This document shows, in pieces, positions 27,361 to 36,224 of a stretch of DNA of 64,000 nt; position 1 is the stretch's first letter; each line of letters starts with the position of its first letter. The stretch lies in the NCBI GenBank assembly GCA_963803155.1, contig CAWDMN010000097.1, positions 37,376 to 101,375 on the forward strand, written 5' to 3'. The stretch is from CAWDMN01 sp963803155 (GTDB taxonomy: Bacteria; Acidobacteriota; Terriglobia; Versatilivoradales; Versatilivoraceae). The notes under the pieces were generated by a model. That model searched no databases. It was given only the letters and a program-made list of their open reading frames with translations, and was not told the origin of the DNA. The translations under genes and the position numbers were made by a program.

Positions 27361-28399
27361 GTTCCACTCCCGATTTCCAATCCAGGCGATCCTTGATTAG
27401 CCATCGGAATTCTCCTCCCGCTTTGGCAGTTTCCATCCGGAAATCTTCCACGCCGGGCCAAGGGATGGATCCAGCCCGGATATGCCACACCTCCCGGCGG
27501 CCGTCCAGATAAAAATTCAAGAGCTTGGCGGGATCCTTGCGCACAGGTCCGAATATGGAGCTGTACAGGCGTCGGCGTTGGGCATGAAACCTTAGTTGAT
27601 TGGTGCTGTTCCATGCAGAGGATCCGAGGTTGTAAAAGCCGAGATTGACCTCCTGAACCGGCAATGCACGAAAAGTAAGCAGAATACTTAGCCAGGGATT
27701 CTCCCGCCAGCCAGAGCGGTGAGCTGCGCGCAGGTTGAGATTCATCTCATCTTGCGAGCCCGGGCTCAGTTCAAATTGGGGATGCAACAATTGATCCAAA
27801 CGAGCAAGACGAACTTTAGAAGCACGCAAATCCGTCAGTTCAAGCAAACCGGACGGGGGAAACCGCAGTGCCCGATCAAGCAAAAACGGATCCAAGGGAA
27901 GCGGCGGATCCACGGAAAAAGCATGGATTTGCGGTTTGCCGATCCGGTTCCAGTAATAGAGGGCGGATTCCAAATTACCGCTCAATTGCTGGAGGGTTCC
28001 CATAAATTCATTCAAATAGGGATCGCGCGGAGCCATGTCCAATGCTCGTTGCAATTGCTGGAGAGACTTTCTTCTTTCTTGAAGTTTGAAGTAGATGCCC
28101 GCGGATTCCGCCGGAAACCTGGTATCCCGCGGCGCCTTTTTGGCGCCCAAGCGAAAGAGCATCAAGGCAGCTTCCCATTGTTGCAGTCGGGCAAAAGCCA
28201 TTCCTCGATAAAAACAGAGATCAGGAGATCCGCAATCCGCAGCGGAAGTCAAGGCCAACACTCCGTTCCAGTCACTTTGATCGTAAAGAATCTTGACTCG
28301 ATCCAGAAAAACAGGATCTGATGGATTGCTTTCCCCCAAAACGAGCGGCTGGAAGATGAAAAATGCGAAGGTTGCGATGAGAAGGAATCGTGTCTTCAT
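27341..28399 (-). CDS. N-terminal TPR half of a TPR/outer-membrane barrel protein
   Basis: Starts at ATG 28399 with signal peptide MKTRFLLIATFAFFIFQPLV. TPR-like helices lie at about 25-165 (VKILYDQSDWNGVLAL, ALMLFRLGAKKAPRDTR, LQQLQRALDMAPRDPYLNE). Beta-rich sequence follows (LLTFRALPVQEVNLGFYNLG, STNQLRFHAQRRRLYSS, LNFYLDGRREVWHIRAG), ending at a premature stop after ELARRFS. The barrel continues in another frame to 26688. It is the last gene of a minus-strand cluster behind a C39-like peptidase and a PA2779-like protein, only 62 nt after the peptidase stop. Periplasmic TPRs plus a barrel suggest an outer-membrane complex or export channel; the role is unknown. Confidence 0.68.
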   Translation of the reverse strand: MKTRFLLIATFAFFIFQPLVLGESNPSDPVFLDRVKILYDQSDWNGVLALTSAADCGSPDLCFYRGMAFARLQQWEAALMLFRLGAKKAPRDTRFPAESAGIYFKLQERRKSLQQLQRALDMAPRDPYLNEFMGTLQQLSGNLESALYYWNRIGKPQIHAFSVDPPLPLDPFLLDRALRFPPSGLLELTDLRASKVRLARLDQLLHPQFELSPGSQDEMNLNLRAAHRSGWRENPWLSILLTFRALPVQEVNLGFYNLGSSAWNSTNQLRFHAQRRRLYSSIFGPVRKDPAKLLNFYLDGRREVWHIRAGSIPWPGVEDFRMETAKAGGEFRWLIKDRLDWKSGVELARRFS

Positions 28400-28461
28400 G
28401 CGAATGGCTGAACAAATCGGCAAACCGGAAGTTTTCTACAAAATCGCTCCGGCTGGCCTGC

Positions 28462-29040
28462 TTAGCGGGTAATAACCGAAGGCAATACCAAGAGTGTCCA
28501 CTTCCCAGTGCGAGCCCATTCCCGCTCAAAATCCTCCCAGTTGGATTTGATCATCTTGCGATCCGCGGGATCATTTAACAAGATATATTGGCCGCCCGGT
28601 TCCATCCCCACTACGACGACAAAATGAAAGATTTCCTTCTTTGTTTTACCAAGACCAACGATGAGAGGTCTTCCTTTCAGGAGATGAGTCCGCAGCTCTT
28701 CCAGAGTTCCCTTGAATGCAAAAGCCTGGAAATCCCGCGAAAGGAAGAAGGTAACCAAGTTGCTGGAGGAGACTCCACGGGAAGGATCCCAAGCTAACTC
28801 CGCCTTGGTTTGTGACAAATCTGAGGCTCCGACGGGAAAGCCTTTTTGACTCCAGTATTGGAGCATCATGCTGGCACAGGCATGCCCGCAGTAAGGATTG
28901 CCGGCTCGAACAAAGGGAACATCAATCCAAACGTCTGATTTTGGAAGGGAGAGAAAACCATTTTGCGGGGACAAAAAAATAATCCCCGCCATTATCTTGG
29001 ACCAGCGAAAAATTAGGCCGGTGAATCTGTGCTTCTGCAT
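28462..29040 (-). CDS. PA2778-like C39-family cysteine peptidase
   Basis: A 192-residue papain-fold (C39/C39_2) peptidase. After a hydrophobic N-terminal anchor (FTGLIFRWSKIMAGIIFL) come the nucleophile Cys in VRAGNPYCGHACASMMLQYW, the region SRGVSSSNLVTFFLSRDFQA, the catalytic His in HFVVVVGMEPGG and the third residue in LLNDPADRK. ATG 29040 was chosen because the longer reading frame upstream is hydrophilic and unlike a signal. In Pseudomonas and others this family is encoded next to PA2779-type proteins, and the same pairing is seen here with the gene at 29342. C39 enzymes usually cleave double-glycine leader peptides, but no substrate gene is visible. An ABC transporter domain is absent, so it is not a bacteriocin exporter. 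Confidence 0.8.
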   Translation of the reverse strand: MQKHRFTGLIFRWSKIMAGIIFLSPQNGFLSLPKSDVWIDVPFVRAGNPYCGHACASMMLQYWSQKGFPVGASDLSQTKAELAWDPSRGVSSSNLVTFFLSRDFQAFAFKGTLEELRTHLLKGRPLIVGLGKTKKEIFHFVVVVGMEPGGQYILLNDPADRKMIKSNWEDFEREWARTGKWTLLVLPSVITR

Positions 29041-29341
29041 GAAATGGAAAATGATCGGGATTCGTTTTCCTCTCTTAGAACATCTCGGGTCGGCGCTCGC
29101 CACCGGACTGAAAAAAAGCACCCCATCGGGGCACTCCCAACTCTGGAGCCGGTGGAGAATATGGGCAGTCATTGGCCGCTTAAGTCGCTATTTAATGGAA
29201 TTAAGCAGATTTGGAACTAGCTCAAAAAATCAGCAGCGGAATTCGAAAGCCCTGCTTTCAAGCCCAACCAGACACTTTTGGCAACAGTTGGCTATCCTCC
29301 AAGGAAGTAAGGGTCCGCTGGAGGCAGGGAAAAACTCTCGC

Positions 29342-29734
29342 TCATGCCTTTACAAGAATCAAGACGATCACGGCCGTAGCCAAAGCTATGAGGATGTAAG
29401 TTATCTGCTGGTTGTTGAGTGCCCCCGCCGTAAAATCCGATTGGGCCTGTGCGCTCTGTACAGCCAGACGAGCCAGTTCCTCATCCGTCAGGAAAGGAAT
29501 GGCCTTTTCAATTCGTTGAGAATCCAACCGGGAGTTTTTCAGCGCTTTTTGGGCCATTTCGGTTTTGAAGAAGCCCTGCAATTTCTGAATGTTGGCCTTC
29601 CTCATTTCTGAATTCTTTTCAAGTGCATGTTTCAAATCGGAGGGCTGGACTAAATGATCGTTCGAAGCCAGCGTTGAAACAGAGCAAACAAGGAGTAGCA
29701 TAAACGCCAATCCACTAAAAATGAACTTCTGCAT
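29342..29734 (-). CDS. PA2779 family membrane protein
   Basis: A 130-residue protein with a signal peptide (KFIFSGLAFMLLLVCSVSTL), a helical central part (SDLKHALEKNSEMRKANIQK, TDEELARLAVQSAQAQSDFT) and a C-terminal transmembrane helix (ITYILIALATAVIVLILVKA). This layout matches the PA2779 family of unknown function. GGGAGGAATAAG lies about 11 nt before the ATG. The gene is first in the minus-strand cluster with the C39 peptidase, 301 nt away. The small exported helical middle with a single C-terminal anchor could be a substrate or adaptor of the peptidase; this is inference. Confidence 0.8.
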   Translation of the reverse strand: MQKFIFSGLAFMLLLVCSVSTLASNDHLVQPSDLKHALEKNSEMRKANIQKLQGFFKTEMAQKALKNSRLDSQRIEKAIPFLTDEELARLAVQSAQAQSDFTAGALNNQQITYILIALATAVIVLILVKA

Positions 29735-30448
29735 TTTTTCTTATTCCTCCCGTATCGCAGCAATGGAAGCTATTCCTCTGACAACAAATTTTGAGCGAGG
29801 AGAGCTTTGGATTATGTGACGTCCCAATTTCCAGTGACGCATTATATACCTGTTTTGCGAACTAGACAAACGAGCCCGTTGAGCGCACACAATTAATAGA
29901 AGATAGGCCAAAATGACACTCCCCAAATCGAGTCATCTGAATTCGAGTTCATTGATTATGAGTTTTGCCTGGGCACGCCCTCGACAAGTATCATGCCGAT
30001 TGGCCGAAGGAATCCGACGAAATATCAACAACTAGAGTTTACTCCCGGCTGTGCGGACACAGACGCTCCAATTCGCTCATCCATGCCGACAGCCCCCATC
30101 CATGTGTCGAGTCAAGGTGCAGTCGCCGAATATTTTTCAGCAAGCCTTACTTTATCGTTACCTTCCAACACAAGATTAAATGGCGGAAAATTGGGGCGCA
30201 GCAAAGGATTCGGGTGAGCCAATGTCTCGGAAGCAGAAGGGACAACTGATCCGAAGATAACGTCAGTGACACCAGTTGGCATCATCGTCGGGCACCAATC
30301 TCCCATTAACTTTATGGAAAATGTGGCAAAACCTCATGAGTAAAAAATCTGAAAACCTTTTTTCGTTTATAGGCTCAATCAACAATTGAGGACTGATCTT
30401 AGTTTTCAGACATCAGCTACCATAGTTGCCGCCGTTCCCATCATTTAC
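29735..30448. other. Intergenic region without a confident gene
   Basis: Promoter and leader of the PA2779-like gene occupy the first part. A minus-strand frame at 30112-30306 (LRPNFPPFNLVLEGNDKVRL) looks like a gene remnant but has no start signal. Nothing else is readable. The segment ends before the convergent stop of the phosphatase gene. Confidence 0.35.
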
Positions 30449-31606
30449 TCACAATACATCCAGCATCAAAATAGTGGCGTCATCATGCCATTCTTCCTGG
30501 CAAAACAGCGATAAGACCGACATGATTTTGGCGGTTAAATCTTCCACTCGCATGGAAGCATGTTCACGAAGCAGCTCTAAGAGCCGCTCTTCACCGAATT
30601 CTTCACTCTGAGGGCTATGGGCTTCCACCACCCCATCAGTATAAAGAAGGAGTCGATCCCCCGGCTTAAATTCAATTTCCTCCTGCTCGTACTTCGACTC
30701 CTCCCAAATACCTAGGACCGTCCCTCCGCAGTTTAACCGGATCACTTCCCCTCCTTTCCGGAACAATAGAGGAGGATTGTGCCCGGCATTGACATAACTG
30801 AGCCGACGATTTTTTCCGTCGACGAGACCATAAAAAAAGGTGATGAACCGATCGTTCGAAACATTTTCGATGAGCAAGTTATTCAAACGGGAACATAGAT
30901 CCCGGGGAGCCACCTGAGAGGATGCAAAGGCTTTCACTGCCGCCTGCAAGTTCGACATCAGCAATGCCGCGGGCATTCCCTTGCCAGCGACATCTGCAAT
31001 GCAGAGAGCAAATTTGCGTGAGTCGAAAGAAAGAACATCGTAGCTGTCTCCGCCTATGGTGCGAGCAGGTTGCCAGCGGCCTGAGAGGCAATATCCCGGC
31101 AGGAAGGGGAGCGAGCGAGGAATCAAATTCTGCTGGATTTCATGCGCTTCCTGCAATTCCCTCTCTTGAACCTGGCGGGAACGGATGGCTAGGCGACGGA
31201 TTCGTCCTTTTTCCACCTGAGTTCGCAGGATTTCCAGCAGGCGGGTATTATCCCAGGGCTTTTGCACAAAATCCCCCACTCCGTGCTGCATGGTCTCTAC
31301 GGCCAGCGGAATGCTCCCCCAGGCTGTCATAACCACTATGGGCAAAGATTCATCGATCGTTTTCACATGTCCTAAAAGGTCCAAGCCTTCTTGCCCTGAA
31401 GTAGTGTCCCGCGCATAGTTAAGATCCATTAAAAGCAAATCATAATTCGCACCCTTCAAATTCTCCAAGACCGCGGCCGGAGAGGTCACCAAGTCAAAAG
31501 TGAAGCCCTCATTCTTGAGCAATAATCGCAGAGCTTCCAGGACATCGGTTTGGTCGTCCGCGATCAACAATTTGGGATGTGGATTTGCAGAAACTTCTGA
31601 ATTCAT
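30449..31606 (-). CDS. Response regulator with PP2C/SpoIIE phosphatase output
   Basis: A 385-residue RsbU/RssB-like protein. The N-terminal receiver (about 12-130) has LLIADDQTD, the phosphorylatable aspartate in LLLMDLNYARD, the conserved T of VVMTAWGS and the K of FVQKPWD. A coiled linker (RSRQVQERELQEAHEIQQNL) leads to a PP2C-type SpoIIE phosphatase at about 175-385. It has GRWQPARTIGGDSYDV, IADVAGKGMPAALLMSNLQA, YVNAGHNPPLLF, GDRLLLYTDGVVEA and EWHDDATILML, with the metal-binding aspartates present. Such proteins dephosphorylate anti-anti-sigma factors to control a stress sigma factor. No STAS or anti-sigma gene is adjacent. AAGGAACCCT precedes the ATG at 31606. Confidence 0.92.
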   Translation of the reverse strand: MNSEVSANPHPKLLIADDQTDVLEALRLLLKNEGFTFDLVTSPAAVLENLKGANYDLLLMDLNYARDTTSGQEGLDLLGHVKTIDESLPIVVMTAWGSIPLAVETMQHGVGDFVQKPWDNTRLLEILRTQVEKGRIRRLAIRSRQVQERELQEAHEIQQNLIPRSLPFLPGYCLSGRWQPARTIGGDSYDVLSFDSRKFALCIADVAGKGMPAALLMSNLQAAVKAFASSQVAPRDLCSRLNNLLIENVSNDRFITFFYGLVDGKNRRLSYVNAGHNPPLLFRKGGEVIRLNCGGTVLGIWEESKYEQEEIEFKPGDRLLLYTDGVVEAHSPQSEEFGEERLLELLREHASMRVEDLTAKIMSVLSLFCQEEWHDDATILMLDVL

Positions 31607-31727
31607 AGGGTTCCTTCAATTGCAATACCGTTAACCTTGGGAGCGGGGAAATAGTTCCAGGGATACAAACAAGCAAATAAGCTCCCCTTGCTTTGAATGC
31701 TAACTGACGAAGAATTCCTAATCAATC

Positions 31728-34169
31728 CTATTCGCTATGCAGCGTCGACATGGGATCAACCCGGATAGCGCGGCGGGCAGGCAGAAAGCAGGCAGCCAGC
31801 GCCACAAAAAAGAGCAACAGAGTTACCCCGACAAAGACAGTGGCATCCATTGGGCTTACTCCATACAAAAAATTGGCCATTAATCGGGTTACCGCCAGAG
31901 CTCCCCCAAGTCCGATCAGGGCGCCCATCAGGGTCCAGCCCATTCCCTGCCCAATTACTAGACGGAAAATATCGGAAGATTTTGCTCCCAAGGCCAGGCG
32001 AATACCGATTTCGTGGGTCCGCTGATTCACTGAATATGCCATTACCGCATAAATCCCCATGGCCGCCAACAGGAGGGATAGTAAGCCAAGAAAGATTAGA
32101 AGCATGGAAGCAATCCGCTGCGGCATCCAGGCGGCTTGAATGAATTCTTCAACGGGGATGGAAGTCCAGAGCTGAACCGAGGGATCCACCGATTGGACGG
32201 CTCGTCGAATGACCGGAGCCAGCGAAGCCGCGTCTACATGCCCTTGCATCAAAACCGCCAGGTTCAAATCCGGCACTCCCTGCAAAAAGGGGAGGTAGAG
32301 AAAACAACGGGAACGTTCATCCAAGTTACGGTACTTCCCGCTTTTCACCACTCCCACAACGATGACCGATCGTTCTCCGAATACTCTCATTTTCCGTCCA
32401 AGCGGGTTCAAGCCAGGCCAGAAACGGCGAGCCATGTTATCGTTGATGATGACCGTCCTCTGGTTCCGCAAATCGTCTTGAAGCGTGAAGTCCCTGCCAT
32501 CGAGAAGGGGAATCCTCATCGTCTCAAAATAGTGGGGGGTGATCACGGAATAAGAGACACTTAAATCCTCATTCACCTGCGGTTGGTATCCTTCCACACC
32601 TACGCCGGTTGCAGGGCCTCCTTCGAATCCAAGAGGGATATAACTGGCCATACAGGCGAATTTCACGCTAGGTTCGTTCTGTAATCGGTCGTACAGTTTT
32701 CGGTAAAACACTTCGCCAGTCTGATGATTATAACCGTGGAATGAGATCCGCAACGCGGCACCCATCACATTTTTCGGATTGAATCCGGGATCAATCATCT
32801 TGGACTTTTCAAATCCCTTATAGCAGAGTCCAGCCCCCACCAGCATCAACAAAGCCAGAGCCACTTCCGAAATGACCAATACCTGACGCAACCGATGATG
32901 TTGTCCTCCGGCGCTGGCGCCGCGGCTTCCTTCTTTTAGAGTGTCATTCAAATTGGTCCGGAACGATTGCCAGACAGGAGCCATTCCAAAAAGAAAGCCA
33001 ACAGCCAAAGAGAGCAACAAAGTAAATCCCAAAGTGTGGTAGTCGATATCGAAATCATATCCAATAGGAAGATGGGACTTGGGCATAAACAAAACAATCA
33101 GGCTTCTCGCCCAGAAGGTGAAGATTACTCCCCCAATCCCACCTAGAACTGAAAGGAGTACACTCTCGGTCAGAAGCTGTCTCATTAACCGAGTGCGTCC
33201 CGCACCCACCGCCATTCGGACAGCCAACTCTTTTTGCCTCGATACGGCTCGGGATAACAAAAGGTTGGCTACATTGGCCGAGACTATCAATAACACGAAG
33301 AGACTCACTACCATGAGAAGTCGCAGCACGGGTAGAAAAAGAGTCTGCCCGCCATACGGAGCTCTATAGAGGGGCAAAAGCTCAAACCCCAGTTCCTTAT
33401 TCGTGTCAGGAAATGTCCGCTCCAGTTGTTTTGCCAACAAGTTTACTGCCGCCTGGGCTTTCTCCATACTGACGCCATCACGGAGACGAGCTTGGGTATG
33501 CATCCAATTATCGCGTCTTACATCCAAAGAGCCAAATCCCGCCACCTCATGGTGCATCATGATGGGCGCCCAAAGATCTACAATCAAACCGCTCATGGTC
33601 CCATGAAATTTCTTCGGCACAACTCCAACAATGGTAAAGCTGTGGCGATTTAACTCCACTGTTCGCCCCAAAATCGCGGCATCGCGGCCAAAGCGGCGAT
33701 CCCATAATCCTTCGCTGATTACCAGGACGGGATGGCCGCCTGGCTTAGTCTCCTCCTCCGGAAGGAATGTCCGTCCTAAAATCGGCCTGACACCTAAAAC
33801 ATCGAAAAAGTTGGCGGTTGCAATTTGCCCATATGCCCATTCCAATTGCCCGTTCATCCCCAAACTCACTGGAGTAATTTGAGAGGCCACCACACCGGCA
33901 AAGACTTCCTTTAACTGGCCCAAATCTCGCCAATTGGGATAAGAAACCGTGTCATAGCGGCTAATTCCTTTGACTGGAGTGACTGCTACAATTTGGTCTG
34001 CTCTTGCAACACCTGGAAGAGGGTTTAATAATACTGTCTGAATCCAACAATACACCGTTGTGTTGGCGCCAATGCCAACGGCAAGAGAGATTATGGTCAC
34101 CAACGTAAAAAGTGGATTTCGCAATAAAACTCTCAAACCAAATCTCAGATCATGAAAAACCGTTTCCAT
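31728..34169 (-). CDS. FtsX-like ABC permease of the ADOP family
   Basis: An 813-residue permease with two fused MacB/FtsX units, each a MacB periplasmic core followed by FtsX helices. The N-terminal FHDLRFGLRVLLRNPLFTLV and VGIGANTTVYCWIQ lead to the first core, then helices at about 285-420 (LLMVVSLFVLLIVSANVANL, RQKELAVRMAVGAGRTRLMR). A second core (GVGVEGYQPQVNEDL) is followed by NQRTHEIGIRLALGAKSSDI and FFVALAACFLPARRAIRVDP. This duplicated form is widespread in Acidobacteriota. It lacks an ATPase domain, and none is encoded nearby. ATG 34169 was chosen because GGAGGT lies 6 nt upstream; a GTG four codons earlier overlaps that site. Confidence 0.92.
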   Translation of the reverse strand: METVFHDLRFGLRVLLRNPLFTLVTIISLAVGIGANTTVYCWIQTVLLNPLPGVARADQIVAVTPVKGISRYDTVSYPNWRDLGQLKEVFAGVVASQITPVSLGMNGQLEWAYGQIATANFFDVLGVRPILGRTFLPEEETKPGGHPVLVISEGLWDRRFGRDAAILGRTVELNRHSFTIVGVVPKKFHGTMSGLIVDLWAPIMMHHEVAGFGSLDVRRDNWMHTQARLRDGVSMEKAQAAVNLLAKQLERTFPDTNKELGFELLPLYRAPYGGQTLFLPVLRLLMVVSLFVLLIVSANVANLLLSRAVSRQKELAVRMAVGAGRTRLMRQLLTESVLLSVLGGIGGVIFTFWARSLIVLFMPKSHLPIGYDFDIDYHTLGFTLLLSLAVGFLFGMAPVWQSFRTNLNDTLKEGSRGASAGGQHHRLRQVLVISEVALALLMLVGAGLCYKGFEKSKMIDPGFNPKNVMGAALRISFHGYNHQTGEVFYRKLYDRLQNEPSVKFACMASYIPLGFEGGPATGVGVEGYQPQVNEDLSVSYSVITPHYFETMRIPLLDGRDFTLQDDLRNQRTVIINDNMARRFWPGLNPLGRKMRVFGERSVIVVGVVKSGKYRNLDERSRCFLYLPFLQGVPDLNLAVLMQGHVDAASLAPVIRRAVQSVDPSVQLWTSIPVEEFIQAAWMPQRIASMLLIFLGLLSLLLAAMGIYAVMAYSVNQRTHEIGIRLALGAKSSDIFRLVIGQGMGWTLMGALIGLGGALAVTRLMANFLYGVSPMDATVFVGVTLLLFFVALAACFLPARRAIRVDPMSTLHSE

Positions 34170-34181
34170 AGGAACCTCCAC

Positions 34182-34724
34182 TCTATCGCATCCAGAATCT
34201 ATGTTCTTCAGCCCAACATCTAAATATGTGCCCTATTGCTGCTTCTGCAAACAACAGTATAGTTAGCAAATGGAATGCCACGCCACGCAGGTATTTATTT
34301 AACTGAAAATACATATAGTTAACTTTTCATAACCGTCCTACCGCCACAAGAGCCTCCTCCTCATGTTCGCCTGCGGGAAGAGATCGTCCCAAAATCGAAC
34401 AGCATGGCGGCCTAAACTCCAGGGCTGGACTATTATTCAGCCAGAAGTCCCACCAGAATTGCTCGCTCAATAATGATGTAAATTCGGAAGGCAACCAAAA
34501 AAAGATGGTGAAGGGATTCCATTTTGAAGGATCCTCCACCCTAAGAGTTGATCCGCAGCGACAAAGATGCAATTTAGATTTGTTCGGATAGAAAATTTGG
34601 AACAGTAAGAATATGGTATCCTGAATTCAGCTCCTGTTTGTCTGCTGGATTGAACCAAAGGGAATGAGGTAAGATTGGCTTGTTAATGAAATGTCAACAA
34701 TCTGCTTGTCTGCATCCATGATAT
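34182..34724. other. Intergenic region without a gene
   Basis: No frame in this AT-rich 540-bp stretch looks coding. It separates the divergent ADOP permease from the lipoprotein/epimerase pair, so promoters for both directions should lie here, but none could be assigned reliably. Confidence 0.35.
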
Positions 34725-34919
34725 ATGAAATCTGCCATCTGTCTCTCTTTGATTCTGGCTTCTGCCTTTTCGGGATGCCGCTCCCATCCTAAGGATCCCG
34801 ATTTTAGCTCGTCACGAGAAAAAAGCTTCCTGTCGGCCTGGCGAATCCTGGGGGCTCCCTCCGGGAACGGAATCTTGAAAATTGTGGACATACCCTATTT
34901 CCAAGGCCATGCAAATTGA
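34725..34919 (+). CDS. Small putative lipoprotein
   Basis: A 64-residue frame with a short hydrophobic leader and a cysteine (KSAICLSLILASAFSGC) that resembles, but does not perfectly match, a lipobox. The mature part (SHPKDPDFSSSREKSFLSAW) has no known motif. Its TGA at 34917-34919 overlaps the start of the epimerase gene at 34909, an arrangement typical of translational coupling. No strong ribosome binding site precedes the ATG. It may be a real secreted peptide or lipoprotein, or only a leader frame. Confidence 0.4.
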   Translation: MKSAICLSLILASAFSGCRSHPKDPDFSSSREKSFLSAWRILGAPSGNGILKIVDIPYFQGHAN

Positions 34920-36045
34920 CCGTCGCTCAATATTGAAGGGTGGGCTTTGCGCTGGGATATCTTGTTCCTCTGGAATGAAGTCTCTCCTGGCGGCTGCTCA
35001 CAGCACCGAGGTGTCTGCCATGCAATTGCGTTTTTATCCCTATATACTTGAACTCAAGCATGCCTTTACCTTGGCCAACAGCTCCCGGTCAACCACACCG
35101 GTCATGATGGTCGAAGTGGAACGAGATGGGATCGTTGGCTATGGCGAAGCCTCCATGCCTCCCTATCTGGGGGAGTCTCACGACACCGCTCGACTTTTTT
35201 TAGAAAAAGTGAATCTCGGAAAATACTTCGACCCCTTTCGCCTGGAAGATATCCTTGCCGATATTGATACCATTGCTCCGGGAAACCATGCCGCCAAAGC
35301 CTCCATTGACATTGCATTACACGACTGGCTGGGCAAAAGAATGGGGCAGCCTTGGTACCACATTTGGGGATTGAATCCGGACATTGCGCCGGTGACATCT
35401 TTCACCATTGGCATTGACACTCCAGAGATTGTTCGGCAGAAGACCAGGGAAGCCGAACCATACCTTGTTCTAAAAGTGAAGTTGGGGCGAGAAACAGACC
35501 GACAATTGATTACCGCCATCCGAGAGGTGACGGACAAACCAATCCGTGTCGATGTCAATCAGGGGTGGACTGACAAAGAACAAGCGTTGAAAATGATCGA
35601 GTGGCTCGCAACTCAAAATATCCAGTTTGTGGAACAGCCCATGCCCAAAGAGCGGACCGATGACCACGCCTGGCTGCGCGAACGCAGTCCCTTGCCGATT
35701 GTTGGAGATGAGAGCGTGGTGCGTCTTCCCGATGTCCGAAAGGCTTGGGGAGTCTATGATGGGATCAATGTCAAGTTAATGAAATGCACCGGAATGCGCG
35801 AAGCTTACCAGATGATTCTGCTGGCCAAGGGACTCGGGATGAGAGTTATGCTCGGCTGTATGACCGAGACTTCCTGTGCAATTTCAGCGGCTGCTCAGCT
35901 TTCACCCCTGGTGGATTGGGCTGATCTTGACGGAGCCTTGTTGATAAAGAATGATCTCTTCCGTGGAGCAATCATCGAAAGAGGCAGAGTCAAAATACCG
36001 GCTGGTCCCGGTATTGGAGCAGAAAAAATCGCAATTAATCGTTGA
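34909..36045 (+). CDS. Dipeptide epimerase, enolase superfamily, with Tat-like signal
   Basis: A 378-residue muconate-lactonizing subgroup enzyme of the L-Ala-D/L-Glu epimerase type. It opens with IDRRSILKGGLCAGISC, a Tat-like leader unusual for these normally cytoplasmic enzymes. The capping domain follows (YGEASMPPYLGES; AAKASIDIALHDWLGK). Barrel motifs are the base lysine pair in YLVLKVKLG, metal ligands in IRVDVNQGW, FVEQPMPK and PIVGDESV, and the second lysine in INVKLMKCTGM. GCMTETSCAISAA and DLDGALLIKNDL complete the active site. It would epimerise dipeptides, for example Ala-Glu from peptidoglycan. It overlaps the small upstream lipoprotein frame by 11 nt. An upstream GTG at 34882 is less likely. 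Confidence 0.88.
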   Translation: MQIDRRSILKGGLCAGISCSSGMKSLLAAAHSTEVSAMQLRFYPYILELKHAFTLANSSRSTTPVMMVEVERDGIVGYGEASMPPYLGESHDTARLFLEKVNLGKYFDPFRLEDILADIDTIAPGNHAAKASIDIALHDWLGKRMGQPWYHIWGLNPDIAPVTSFTIGIDTPEIVRQKTREAEPYLVLKVKLGRETDRQLITAIREVTDKPIRVDVNQGWTDKEQALKMIEWLATQNIQFVEQPMPKERTDDHAWLRERSPLPIVGDESVVRLPDVRKAWGVYDGINVKLMKCTGMREAYQMILLAKGLGMRVMLGCMTETSCAISAAAQLSPLVDWADLDGALLIKNDLFRGAIIERGRVKIPAGPGIGAEKIAINR

Positions 36046-36209
36046 ATCTTGATCTGGAAGTAGTCTGGCGGGCTTATTGCATGACTCATGGTGGGAACGG
36101 GTCATCCAATTGTATCAGCCAAATCGACGCTTTCGGCCGTGAGGGCGGTCACACATGCACCCTGCCGTAAAAAGGATTCGCCTTGGACTCCAGAGTGAAA
36201 TGCTATCGA

Positions 36210-36218
36210 GGGGGGGGG
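36210..36218. repeat. Poly-G tract, 9 nt
   Basis: Nine consecutive G in the convergent gap between the epimerase and GNAT genes, ending 7 nt before the GNAT stop codon. This is the third such run in intergenic DNA of the left segment. Confidence 0.6.
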
Positions 36219-36224
36219 CGGAAT

